From Stentor coeruleus (lineage: Eukaryota; Ciliophora; Heterotrichea; Heterotrichida; Stentoridae): a stretch of DNA of 64,000 bases. Position 1 is the stretch's first letter, and every line of letters starts with the position of its first letter. The notes under the pieces are model-generated. The model was given only the letters and a program-made list of their open reading frames with translations, was not told the DNA's origin and did not search any database. Below, piece by piece: positions 1 to 9,272 of this stretch. The DNA lies in the NCBI GenBank assembly GCA_001970955.1, contig MPUH01000211.1, positions 16,841-80,840 on the forward strand, written 5' to 3'. Made by a program: the position numbers and the translations under genes.

Positions 1-274
1 TTCTTTAAGTAGAATTATTAGGAGGATTTTGTGTGAAATTATGGGAGGTTAATATAGATTTTAAAGTTAGCTTCTTTTGAAAATCAATGCACATTTTTTT
101 CTGGATTTTCTAATCAATAAACATCTTAATATTTAAAAATAAGAAACTGGAATCGAAACTTTCTAGTATAAGTGAGTAAAAAAAAGTTTAAATTCATCAA
201 AGTCTAAGAAAAAAAATCAAAAATTTATAAATAATATTGTATTTATTAAGTAAAAACATATAGGAAAATATTTA

Positions 275-868
275 ATGGGTGTGACGAACTGTAAAGATCA
301 TGAATTAGAAGTTGTTGATGATCCTATAACAATAGTCACAAAGGAGAGTCTTAAGTATCAAAGTTATACAGAGCCAGTTATGATAAGACCTGAGCCTTTG
401 GCTCAGGTAAAAGAAAAAGTCTCTGAGGAAAATGGAAGTTCTCTTATGCAAGGTGAGCTTTTAAAGCCTCAACCAGGGTCTAAAAACAAGTATCAAAGCA
501 GATGGGTTGTTATGACTCCTACTGAGTTAAAATATTATAAAAACGAATACTCTGCTTGTTTCTGGCATGAAAAACCAATCAATCATATAAGTTACTCTGA
601 TGTGATTGATTTCATAGAAAAACCATATGAAGATATCTATGAGTTTGAAATTATTCCTTTAACTTTTCTTATAACTTCAGGGAAAAATACTAAAAACCCA
701 GTAAAAACTAAAGAAAACCATAGATTCGGCATGAACTCTTGGGGATGTAGGATGAAAAGCATAGAAAATCTTGAAGCTAAATTTCAGTTCGCTTGCAGGG
801 ATAAAGAAATGTATGAAAAATGGGTCAAAAGTATTAGAGAAGCGATTAAAAAAGCTATCAGTATATAA
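275..868 (+). CDS. PH-domain protein, possible N-myristoylation
   Basis: The 197-residue product has a pleckstrin-homology-type domain from about residue 57 to the end: a strand pair leading to YQSRWVVMT, a middle region with YEFEI, and a C-terminal helix containing YEKWVKSIREAI, which is the usual PH tryptophan helix. PH domains bind phosphoinositides or protein partners at membranes. The protein starts Met-Gly with Cys at position 6, so myristoylation plus palmitoylation is possible but inferred. About 40 residues in the middle (around ITSGKNTKNP) form a long inserted loop. The partner and pathway are unknown. The start is the first ATG after an AT-rich leader. Confidence 0.8.
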   Translation: MGVTNCKDHELEVVDDPITIVTKESLKYQSYTEPVMIRPEPLAQVKEKVSEENGSSLMQGELLKPQPGSKNKYQSRWVVMTPTELKYYKNEYSACFWHEKPINHISYSDVIDFIEKPYEDIYEFEIIPLTFLITSGKNTKNPVKTKENHRFGMNSWGCRMKSIENLEAKFQFACRDKEMYEKWVKSIREAIKKAISI

Positions 869-1465
869 ATATCTCCTAGGTCTTATATAATTAAACTATA
901 AATCATATATAATTTTTATTATCAAGGTTCTAGAGAATTATATTTATTTACATCTCCATTCTTTTCATATTTTTTATAAGTTATCTATTTTTCCTCTATT
1001 ACATCTTGAGTTTTTTTTTGTATTTTCTTATAATTATTATTAAGTTTCTGTGTTCTATTCATATGCATAAGTCTTATATTTTTATATCCCTGGATCTGTC
1101 GCTAAAGCTGATTTCTTTGATAAGGTCGAATCTTTCTCGATGTCTTTTTCGATTTGGCTAAGAAGGGTTTTGATTCGAATATTTTCAGTTTTGTAGATTT
1201 TCAAGGCCATGTTCTAGTCATAAAAATTTTTTTTCTTATTAAATAATGTTGGTCAATAGCATGATAGGTACTGAGTTTGAATATACAATAAAATCCAATC
1301 AATCTATAATTATAAAAAACACAAAATAACTTATTTACTTTCTAATCAAAAAAATTCTAAAAAAAAAATCACATTAATATCAAAAACCTTTTTTATAGTA
1401 AACCACAATTCATAACACAAAATAACCCATCCATTTAAAAAATCATAGGAAAATACTTTAAACAT
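869..1465. other. Intergenic, mostly non-coding
   Basis: This stretch lies between a plus-strand gene and the 3' end of a minus-strand gene. Apart from one short minus-strand open frame near 1082-1210, listed separately, I see only AT-rich sequence with T and A tracts. Confidence 0.6.
1082..1210 (-). CDS. Possible very small protein (about 42 residues)
   Basis: A short minus-strand frame opens with ATG at 1210 and reads MALKIYKTENIRIKTLLSQI followed by charged, helix-like residues before a TAA. Its GC content is higher than the surrounding sequence and its amino-acid mix looks protein-like. I recognise no family. It may be a real microprotein or a remnant. The lower boundary could be off by a few bases. 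Confidence 0.3.
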   Translation of the reverse strand: MALKIYKTENIRIKTLLSQIEKDIEKDSTLSKKSALATDPGI

Positions 1466-2557
1466 TTACGGTAAGTGTCTTGTTGATATTTCAGGAAACA
1501 ATCCAATAGTCGGTAAAGAAATATTACTATTTACCTCAGGCATTGAAATTTCTGCAGGACTAGCTCTCGTACTAATCAAACTTTCAAAAGTAAAGTCTTT
1601 TCTATTCATTTTATGAGCTTTAATTCTATTTTCATTAGCAACTGTACTTATAAAACTCTCTGGGGACATATCAGGTCTTAATCTATTCATGAATTTATCT
1701 CTAAGCCTAGGTGTAACTAATACCATTTTTGCTGACTTTAGTTCTTTTTTCAAAGCTGCATTTGCTTCAACTTGTTGCTTTATAACAATCTGACTTATTT
1801 CCATTTCTTTACGAACTTCTTCTTTAAATTGCTTATATCGTTCATTCATATCATTTATTTGACTTATAAGGGTTTTTTCGTTTTTAGCATGCTCATCATG
1901 AAGATGTTTTATATCATTTTCTGATTTTTCTTTTGTGTATTTTAGTAGAGCTTCACAGCTTTTTAGATTACTTTCAGCTTTTTCGGTTTGCTCTTGATAG
2001 GTTTTTATAAGTTCTTTCATTCCTGTTAGTTGTAATTTTAATGCTTTAATTTCTAGTTCGAGCTCTTCAGTTCCTACGACTTCTTTTTCTTTTTGTACAG
2101 TTATAGCTTTTAATATCCGTTTGTATAATCTTTGCTTTATTAAAGGCATTTCCTGTTCAATTATGACCTTTTGTAGCCTGCCGATTTCGATATCTTTTTC
2201 TTGCAGCATCACTTTAAGTGAATCATAGTCTTTTTTCATTGAAAGAAGATCTGCTTGTTGTTTTTTGGTCAGTTCCTGCATTTTTTTGTCGTATCCACGT
2301 TCAAGTTTGCGTATCATAACACCCATTTCGTTTGCATGGTTTATTTCTGATCCTATTCTTTGTTGATTTAATAAAGCTGTTATACGATCTTTGAAGTAAT
2401 CATTTGGGCAATCCTTCATTAGTTCTCCAATTAAGTCAAATTTAGTATCAGGAACTTCTGATATATGATCTGGTAGATCGGCAGAAACCCCAACAGATTT
2501 TTTTTCTAGTATAGTGTCATCCCAAAAGTCAGTTTGTGAATCAGATGATGAGTCCAT
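1466..2557 (-). CDS. Coiled-coil protein, unknown role
   Basis: The 363-residue product has an acidic, serine-rich N-terminus (about 1-60) and then nearly continuous heptad-like sequence from about 75 to 280, rich in Lys, Glu, Gln and Leu. The tail from about 285 is less helical and rich in Pro, Ser and Arg. No catalytic motif is visible. Proteins of this kind in ciliates are often cortical or basal-body structural components, but that is a guess from composition. The ATG at 2557 is the first in frame and follows an AT-rich, stop-containing leader. Confidence 0.75.
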   Translation of the reverse strand: MDSSSDSQTDFWDDTILEKKSVGVSADLPDHISEVPDTKFDLIGELMKDCPNDYFKDRITALLNQQRIGSEINHANEMGVMIRKLERGYDKKMQELTKKQQADLLSMKKDYDSLKVMLQEKDIEIGRLQKVIIEQEMPLIKQRLYKRILKAITVQKEKEVVGTEELELEIKALKLQLTGMKELIKTYQEQTEKAESNLKSCEALLKYTKEKSENDIKHLHDEHAKNEKTLISQINDMNERYKQFKEEVRKEMEISQIVIKQQVEANAALKKELKSAKMVLVTPRLRDKFMNRLRPDMSPESFISTVANENRIKAHKMNRKDFTFESLISTRASPAEISMPEVNSNISLPTIGLFPEISTRHLP

Positions 2558-2889
2558 TTTATTATTGTTTTATACAGCAGTTTAATGATATAAACGATTT
2601 AAGAAATATTTTTCGCAGATTGTAAAAATAGATTTTACAATTGAAGTTTTGCATAATTAAATTTTTATAATGGCCGAATCAAGATCAAAATAAAATACAC
2701 AGCAAGCAAAGACTAGATAAAATTAATGTTATCTTCTGATTGAGGAATTATTAATTGCAAATTTTTGGATAAAGTATTTTTTTATCTACCACTTACATTA
2801 TAACTTGCTAATTTTCACATAAAAAAAGTTTACAACCCTATATGATTTATTTGCAAAAAAAAATACAAGCTTAATATCCATATATATAA

Positions 2890-3156
2890 ATGGCAAACAA
2901 CGAGCAAGCTTTTGTCCGTCTTTTAACTTCAATTCCAAGATTTGATAAGCTGGGCGAGAATGTCACAAGCCAACAAATCATGGATTATTATAGTGTTATT
3001 GAAGGAAGTAGCCAATCAGATCTGTTTATGGAGAATTTGATTATGAAAAGACTAGCCTCAGTAGCTAGAGGTCAAATCGAATACAATGCTTTGCTTTATC
3101 GTGTGAAGTCAATTGGAAAACTTATAGACCAATTATATGACCTTAAATATACTTAA
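2890..3156 (+). CDS. Small conserved-looking protein, unknown
   Basis: This is an 88-residue, mostly helical protein starting MANNEQAFVRLLTSIPRFDK. It has a balanced composition and no transmembrane segment or known motif that I recognise. Codon use resembles its neighbours, and the frame is clean from an ATG to TAA. I cannot name a function. It lies about 240 bp upstream of the LC8 dynein light chain on the same strand. Confidence 0.55.
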   Translation: MANNEQAFVRLLTSIPRFDKLGENVTSQQIMDYYSVIEGSSQSDLFMENLIMKRLASVARGQIEYNALLYRVKSIGKLIDQLYDLKYT

Positions 3157-3397
3157 GTTTAAGTCTTTTATCAAAAAATAGCTAAAATCATTGTTTTCGC
3201 AAGGTTTTATGTTTATTACTTGATTTTGATTTAAAAAATGTATTTTGCTTCAAAAGAAAAGCACTTTTTTATATTAAAATCATCTATTTTTTTATATAAA
3301 ACTTAAGTTTAGTGTAAAAAAATTGAGATTTTATCCGATTCTTATTGTAATTTAAAAATGACTGATTTACCTAAAAAAAATTTTATGATATAATAAT

Positions 3398-3667
3398 ATG
3401 GCAGAACGCAAAGCAGTTATCAAGAATGCGGATATGTCTGAGGAGATGCAACAGGATGCTGTTGATTGTGCAAATCAAGCTATGGAAAGGTTTAATATAG
3501 AAAAAGATATCGCGGCTTATATTAAAAAGGAATTTGATAAGAAATACAATCCGACTTGGCATTGTATTGTAGGGAGGAATTTTGGAAGTTATGTCACACA
3601 TGAGACTAGACATTTTATTTATTTTTATCTGGGACAAGTGGCGATTCTTCTGTTTAAGTCGGGATAA
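3398..3667 (+). CDS. DYNLL1: Dynein light chain LC8
   Basis: The product is 89 residues, exactly the family length. Hallmarks of LC8 are present: [17 protein letters not shown] near the N-terminus, [20 protein letters not shown] in the middle, and [19 protein letters not shown] near the C-terminus. LC8 is a dimeric hub that binds short linear motifs in the intermediate chains of cytoplasmic and axonemal dynein and in many other proteins. The sequence is close to the animal and algal consensus, so the assignment is secure. No intron is needed. Confidence 0.97.
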   Translation: MAERKAVIKNADMSEEMQQDAVDCANQAMERFNIEKDIAAYIKKEFDKKYNPTWHCIVGRNFGSYVTHETRHFIYFYLGQVAILLFKSG

Positions 3668-3913
3668 TAGGTTAATAGTAACTATAAGAAAATTCTAGAA
3701 CTTATACAATTTAAATATAAATTCTTATCCTAAACTATTTAACTTTCTACATTCTCCTATCAATTCCAAAAACGCCCTCTAATATCTTCCTCCTATACAT
3801 AATTTTAAATATCAACTCGCAGCTACATTTTTCTATAAAAGCCTCAATTTCTTAAGTCATTTATACACAAATACACATTATACTAAGAATATATTCCAAA
3901 TTTTGAATATAAA

Positions 3914-4903
3914 ATGGACTTTGAAACTCCACATAATAAACTTACCCAAAACAACGGTGCCGTTTTACTTGAAGTCTCAAGCTGTAGAAAAGGGTGTTCA
4001 GCTTTTTCTCTGATTACCAATGAGAAAACGGTTTGGGTTTCAGAAGAAGGTTTGCCTCAAAGTTTTGTCATTGACATTAGTAATTTAAAACAAAGACCAG
4101 AATTCAATTATTTTGGCTGGTATTGCTGGCATAGTTATACATCAAATCCTGCAGCTGTTGAACTTGATGTAACAGCGGATTATACAAGATATAAACGCTG
4201 GTGTAATTTTCAAGCACCCTTATCATCCCGGCCACAGATTTTCAGTATTGACGCAATTGGTAAGAATTGGAAAGCTATAAGAGTTACTATAAGGGAAACT
4301 TTTGGAGCAGCGAATACTTATATGAATAAAGTGTTTTTATTGGATAAATACCCAAGGGAAAAGAAGTTTAGGGTTATAGATGAAAGTATTACAAATATAT
4401 CAGATATATCAAGTACTTCAGTTGAGGTTATGAAAAGTAATCAGGATTTGTATAAAAATCCTAAGTCAAAACTGAGATTTCAACTTGAAGAACTTAGAGA
4501 TACGGTGGAAAACATGAAAAATAGGACTGAACCTTGTGATGATCTTACAGAAATAAAAAATGAAGTCTCGGATTGGCAGAGTAGGATGGGGGAAATTAAT
4601 AGTAATTTGAAAATACTTATAGAAAAAGTGTCGCAGGTGGAAAATAATGCCCGAAGGATTAGTGAGAATCAAAAAATTACCCAGTTTAAACAAGAGATTA
4701 TTCATGAAATTACAAAGAAAAAGAAACAGAAAAAAAAAAGCTTAGATCTTAGTAGGAAGTTTAACCAGGTTACGGATAAGTTTGATACAACTGAGGAAAG
4801 AAAAGCTGGGGAATTGCTGTCTATGATTCATACAAAGACTGAGGAAAAGCTTAGAAAAATTATGCAATTGCAGCTTGATAAACTTAAAATTGATAATTAT
4901 TAA
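3914..4903 (+). CDS. Discoidin-like domain plus coiled-coil protein
   Basis: The 329-residue product begins with a beta-rich domain (about 10-160) resembling the galactose-binding/discoidin fold: a region of WVSEEGLPQSFVIDI, a tryptophan- and aromatic-rich core, and IRVTIRETFGAANTYMNKVF, a typical last strand in this fold. Residues 185-329 are a Lys/Glu-rich coiled coil. Discoidin-like domains of this sort occur in several ciliary proteins such as IFT25, usually as binding modules. The role here is inferred only from architecture. Confidence 0.7.
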   Translation: MDFETPHNKLTQNNGAVLLEVSSCRKGCSAFSLITNEKTVWVSEEGLPQSFVIDISNLKQRPEFNYFGWYCWHSYTSNPAAVELDVTADYTRYKRWCNFQAPLSSRPQIFSIDAIGKNWKAIRVTIRETFGAANTYMNKVFLLDKYPREKKFRVIDESITNISDISSTSVEVMKSNQDLYKNPKSKLRFQLEELRDTVENMKNRTEPCDDLTEIKNEVSDWQSRMGEINSNLKILIEKVSQVENNARRISENQKITQFKQEIIHEITKKKKQKKKSLDLSRKFNQVTDKFDTTEERKAGELLSMIHTKTEEKLRKIMQLQLDKLKIDNY

Positions 4904-5842
4904 TTAGTGTATTTTAGGATTTTGTGATAAGATTCAGGTTTTGATATAGTTTTTTTTATTTTAGAAATATTGAGGTATGTATAATATTTGTATAAAGAAA
5001 AACTGAGGTATGTAATATATTAGTATAAAGTAAAACTGGAAATATAAAAAGTAAGATATTGCAATGTTAAAGAAAATTATTGGAAAAAATCTTATAAAAA
5101 ATAATTAAATAAACCTTCTTTTTCTTCTACAGGTAATATTGTGGTATCAATAATATTCTTGAAATACTTGTTGTGAAATATTACCTTAGAACTCAAACAT
5201 AATTCTTAAATTTTAAAAGAAAAACGCGAGGCTCCTTTTAGTATCTTATAATCCACATTAGCATTTTTTTCCTTATATTCCATTTTTCTTCTAAGTTCCC
5301 AACCCATATAAAAATTTCTTCATAGAATTCATAGTTTGTATACAATCTTATACATATCTAAAGTAATATACTCTTTTCTGCATAAACACAAAACTTAATC
5401 TATCATCAATAAAATCCACATAATCATGGAATTCAATGATTTTTATAGGTAGGATATACATGAAAATTGTGATACGCTTAAGATTATTATGAGATTTTAT
5501 TATTAAATTTATGATAGTCTAGTATTTAAATACCTGAAAAAAAAATTTACTCCTAAACTCTAATTTGTACTTTTATTGTTATGATATATATAATTTAATA
5601 TAATTAGAATACTATTCATATCTTATCACAATATTCACAAAAATAAGACTAAAATTCACAGTTTATAATCATTACAATTTTTTAGTTTTTGGTTTCTTTC
5701 TTTATGAAATTTTTGTACATAAGAAAAAAACAACTATAAAAGCTGAATAACGCTACGTTTAATGCTGGAAGGTTAAGGATTATAAATTATTTTACAATTT
5801 TCATAAGTGGTTAATTATATAAAATATTAAAATTTTATCTAG
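4904..5842. other. Intergenic; contains a decayed coding remnant
   Basis: The stretch separates convergent genes. Its middle (5092-5520) holds a minus-strand remnant described separately. The rest is AT-rich with no gene or RNA that I can recognise. Confidence 0.55.
5092..5520 (-). pseudogene. Decayed protein-coding remnant
   Basis: Read on the minus strand, this stretch gives protein-like segments broken by stops and a frameshift. One frame runs through KIIEFHDYVDFIDDRLSFVF and stops at a TAA near 5351. The next usable frame, shifted by one base near 5310, reads MGWELRRKMEYKEKN and KILKGASRFSF, hits another TAA, then continues with KYFKNIIDTTILPVEEKEG to a final TAA at 5092. No 15- or 16-nt GT...AG intron repairs these breaks. 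I do not recognise the family. Confidence 0.45.
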
Positions 5843-6142
5843 TTACCCTCGGACCAGATCATCAACAACGGTTTGAGGAACTAATCCGCTTTGAACTGCT
5901 AATTGGATTTCTCCGCTTTTAACAAGGAAATCAATTACACGCATGCCTGTTTCATCAAAAAACATAGCTTGAGCTTGTTCTGGACTAAGGATCCCACTTT
6001 CTACTTCAATCCACAACTGATCACTCCAAGCCATCACTTGATCATATTTCAATCCAGTTTTTGTAACCATAGAAAGTAGTTCAGGGTCTTGAGCCATACA
6101 GAAATTCAGAGCTACTAGTACTATAATCAACTTTAACACCAT
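5843..6142 (-). CDS. Small secreted protein
   Basis: I place the start at the ATG at 6142 rather than at the upstream ATG at 6196, because the product then begins with a clean signal peptide: MVLKLIIVLVALNFCMAQ, with likely cleavage before QDPEL. The mature part is about 80 residues, acidic, predicted helical, and has no cysteines in its body. It contains two similar short helical units around SGILSPEQA and SGLVPQTV. No family is recognised; it may be secreted or packaged in cortical vesicles. Confidence 0.6.
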   Translation of the reverse strand: MVLKLIIVLVALNFCMAQDPELLSMVTKTGLKYDQVMAWSDQLWIEVESGILSPEQAQAMFFDETGMRVIDFLVKSGEIQLAVQSGLVPQTVVDDLVRG

Positions 6143-6196
6143 TATAAACTTAGAGATAGTTGTACGAACAAAAGTGGTATTTTTATTAAAACGCAT

Positions 6197-7326
6197 AGTT
6201 TATAGTTAATATAATTTATTACTTTCTTAGCAAAGGAGATGGAATAAGGACAAAATTTGCTAGATTGATTTTCCATCTGTACAAATTTAAATGCTTATTA
6301 TCAGAATTATTTTAAGCTAAGAAAACTAGGATTTTAAGACTTGAAATTAAGGTAAATTTCAGAAGCGCTTAAAGAAATTAGGGTTGGTTTAAGGCTCTTT
6401 TATATCTGTTAGGGTGTGAATTTTTGCTTTCTTTAAAATGCTTTCTTTTTCAATACAAAAATAAGATCATTTTGTTGCTTACATGTTTAAAATAAGAAAT
6501 TTTATTTAGATATAGTTAATTGATGCTTAAAATAAAGCTAGGAGGATTATTGGATAATAGTGATATTATAGTTTTAGTATTAGCCAGTGATAATAAGAGG
6601 ATAAATTTTTATTACTCAACTAATTGTTGGCGCTATCATGAATAAATTAGTATTGCTATTTGTAGTAATTTTAGGCTAAGATATATAAAAACTTGAAGTT
6701 CTGTGCAAATATAAATGCTTGGGAAAATATTAAAAAATTAGTTGGGAAATCACTTTTAGAATCAAATTCTAGAAAAAAAACGTCTGATTAATTTAAGTTT
6801 TTGAGAGCATTGATATAAATACTAAAGTTGATTAAAACTTATACTTATCATAGCTTTATGAAATATATAATCATGTTTGATTTTTTTATTATTTATTATA
6901 ATATAATGAAGTTTTTGTATGCATAAATCCTGATGCTTGTAAAATTAGATTCTTATCAGAATTTTATATTCCTCGTATTGTTTATTAATTTTTAAAAAAT
7001 ATCATCTTCTTTATCTTATTTAAAACATTTTAGGCTATGATACTTTTTTCCTTTTCATCTTAGATCATTTTATATTTTATTATATAAAACGTTATAATTT
7101 ATTTTATCTTGAATGCTTAAATTCATATCTAAAAATCAAACAATTCTTATTACCTAAATTCATAAAAAACTTTATTCAAAGTATTTTCACAACCTTCAAT
7201 AAAAAAAAATCCCAAATTTTAAAATCATAATCATAACAAACATCACAATTAAAAAAAAATCCACAAGCTCCAATAAAAAAATAGCATATAAAAACTCAGA
7301 AAATATCCTAATTACTAATTATCTAA
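6197..7326. other. Long intergenic stretch
   Basis: Mostly AT-rich non-coding DNA. It includes the weak candidate mini-gene at 6638-6791, and an 11-nt match to the heterotrich telomere repeat (TGTTAGGGTGT) at 6407-6417 that may be chance. The part just left of 7327 is rich in C and poor in G, as expected for the 3' flank of a minus-strand gene here. Confidence 0.5.
6638..6791 (+). CDS. Candidate secreted mini-protein with a 16-nt intron
   Basis: An ATG at 6638 opens MNKLVLLFV, which looks like the start of a signal peptide, then meets GTAATTTTAGGCTAAG (6665-6680), a 16-nt GT...AG segment of the size used in this genome. Removing it gives an open frame of 45 residues ending at TAA 6791. The intron lacks the GTAAG start seen in the certain cases, and the peptide matches nothing that I know. 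It may be fortuitous. Confidence 0.22.
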
Positions 7327-8034
7327 TTATGGCTCTTCTTCTATAACTTCATCATCAGTGGCAAAGTCATTCTCAATATCTTCAATATTCCCTAATTCAT
7401 CATCTTCTTCAACCAAATCAGTCCACATAACCAATGCTTCTTTATCTTCCTTCCTAACAAAATCTCTAAACTGGTCACTCCAAGGTCCAAATTTCCCATT
7501 ATCATCATGATTCCTATCAAGATAATCATCAGCTAGTATCAAATACTCAAATCCACAATTATCCATAGTATGAGTATCAATTTCTCCATCAACAAGATTA
7601 CCTTTAGCCCATTGTATCATATAAGGTGTATCAATAACTAATTCTTGATCATAAACATCTTCAGTAATTAAAGATCTTGTCAAAGTATAAATAACATAAT
7701 CTTCATATTCATATCTATCAGAAACTATATTTGAACTTCCCCCAAGTTCACTATCAAGAATTGGTAAATAATGACCATCAGCCCATCTATCTGTGAAAAT
7801 ATCATCAACCATAGCTATGTAATAATCAGCTTGAAAATCATTTCTAGGATAGTTTGTGCATTGAATTGCTAAACCTATCCAATCAAAACCTACTAAGTTA
7901 ACTGAAGGGATCCAGAGTTCAAATGTCACTTGGTCTACTGTTGGGAAATAATATTTCAAATGCTGACCTTTTGTGAAGTATTCAATAGCCCCTAGACTTC
8001 CGATTACTTGTAATAACAAACTTATTACTAGCAT
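7327..8034 (-). CDS. Secreted DOMON-domain protein
   Basis: The 235-residue product starts with a hydrophobic signal peptide (MLVISLLLQVIGSLGA). Residues about 25-185 fit a DOMON beta-sandwich: VTFELWIPSV, FDWIGLAIQC, ADYYIAMVDD, then FTDRWADGHYLPILDSELGG and a long strand series ending in TPYMIQWAKG. DOMON domains bind heme or sugars outside the cell or in the secretory pathway. The C-terminal 50 residues are very acidic (Asp/Glu) with no membrane anchor. The heme ligands cannot be assigned with confidence, so ligand and role are open. Confidence 0.7.
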   Translation of the reverse strand: MLVISLLLQVIGSLGAIEYFTKGQHLKYYFPTVDQVTFELWIPSVNLVGFDWIGLAIQCTNYPRNDFQADYYIAMVDDIFTDRWADGHYLPILDSELGGSSNIVSDRYEYEDYVIYTLTRSLITEDVYDQELVIDTPYMIQWAKGNLVDGEIDTHTMDNCGFEYLILADDYLDRNHDDNGKFGPWSDQFRDFVRKEDKEALVMWTDLVEEDDELGNIEDIENDFATDDEVIEEEP

Positions 8035-8087
8035 TATATCCGTTTTATCATAATGATACTTATTACTTTATCATTCTATTATGTTTT

Positions 8088-8709
8088 TTATATACCATCT
8101 TGCTTAACTAGGGTATAGTTTAAAGATTGTGAATTTTTAACTGTGCTAATTGTATGAAGTATCTCATATTGGCCTGGCCCTAGATTTATTTACAGTTTTT
8201 GTGTTGTGAGTTTTTTACGTGAAAAACTCTACCGAGGTACTTGAATATTTCTTTTTATGCCGTAGTTAGCTGGGACAGGAATATAGTGGGTGTTGCTTTG
8301 ATTTTTAGATGTTCCTAATATTACGCTTGGGTTTTTTTTAAGAATAATGTTTGGTTTTGTATTGGCCTGGACCTGGTATATTTATATTAGGTTTTAAAGG
8401 TTTTTTGATGTGATAATTGTATGAGGAGCATTACTTAATAAAGTCTCAATTTCATATCCCAGGCCTAGGTACATATGATTGAAATCGATAATTTTTTTTG
8501 CTCTGTTAAAATTTATTGATCTTGGAATAGGGTCNAGGCCTAGGTACATATGATTGAAATCGATAATTTTTTTTGCTCTGTTAAAATTTATTGATCTTGG
8601 AATAGGGTCTGGATATATCATAAGTAGCTAGACTATGTATAAGCTTTTCTTGAGAATATTCTCTTTTTAAAATACCTATTGTATAAGCTGGAGATGTGGG
8701 TCCGAACAT
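8088..8709 (-). pseudogene. Broken STPG/SHIPPO-repeat gene
   Basis: The minus-strand reading begins at ATG 8709 with MFGPTSPAYTIG, which resembles the start of the intact STPG gene at 53662 (MITPVPPAYTIG). It then continues in pieces that need frame changes: a break after LATYD, another in an A run near 8402 before NIPGPGQYKTKHYS, another in an eight-A run near 8340 before VILGTSKN and PVPANYG, then in-frame TAG and TAA codons before GPGQYE and a final stop at 8088. PGPGxY is the signature of STPG/SHIPPO microtubule proteins. An N-linked 74-bp duplication inside it (8461-8609) further disturbs the reading. Confidence 0.65.
8461..8609. repeat. 74-bp tandem duplication around an N
   Basis: Bases 8461-8534 and 8536-8609 are identical 74-bp copies separated by a single N at 8535. 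The arrangement matches four other N sites in the window and is most likely an unresolved assembly join, not biology. Confidence 0.8.
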
Positions 8710-9074
8710 TTTTATGAATATAAACTGCAGTTAAATTTTAATGATACTTATGAAAATGCTTTTTTAATTAGAATTTATGTTACTTAAAAGTTTAGTTTGA
8801 GTTTTATATAGTTTATTAGATCATATTTGAAAAAATATGATAGTGATTTTATATGCTTTGAAGTTTTATAATTTAAAATTAGTCTAGTTACTTAAGATGA
8901 AGATTATCGTTTTTATCTTTAGAATTTGATTATTATTTATTATTAAATAATGAATTGCTATATCTTTTCTTTGATATTTTCACTAACTTCATATAATACT
9001 TAAAAAAATTAGATTTTTTTCGAATAACTTTAGGATATTGATTTAAATCAAACTATAAACTCAGCTTTACCTTA

Positions 9075-9091
9075 TAACACCCTAACACCCT
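9075..9091 (+). repeat. Interstitial telomere-like sequence
   Basis: The 17 bases TAACACCCTAACACCCT match two turns of the heterotrich telomere repeat (permutations of CCCTAACA) without error. This lies between the broken STPG gene and the 3' end of the 7TM-PIP kinase gene. It could mark a former chromosome end or a telomere-addition site, or be coincidence. Confidence 0.45.
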
Positions 9092-9272
9092 TTTGTAATA
9101 TACTTAAAAAAGCCTATTTATATATTTCTCTTGTATTAAATATTTTCCATATAAGCTTAATTAATAAAACTAAAAAAAACCTTTTTCACAAACTCAAAAT
9201 CTATTTTCACATCTTAATCTATAAATATCCAATTACAAATTATTAAGCATTTAAGTTCATCAGACCTATTTT

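Larger units (their letters stand above)
8035..9272. other. Gap holding a broken STPG gene and a telomere-like motif
   Basis: No intact gene is present. The minus strand of 8088-8709 carries a degenerate STPG-repeat gene, 8461-8609 is an N-linked duplication, and 9075-9091 is a 17-nt telomere-like motif. The remainder is AT-rich. Confidence 0.6.

Noticed and set aside
8394-8621. 75-codon minus-strand frame containing an unknown residue
   Set aside because: It crosses the N-linked duplication and is one fragment of the broken STPG gene, not a gene of its own.
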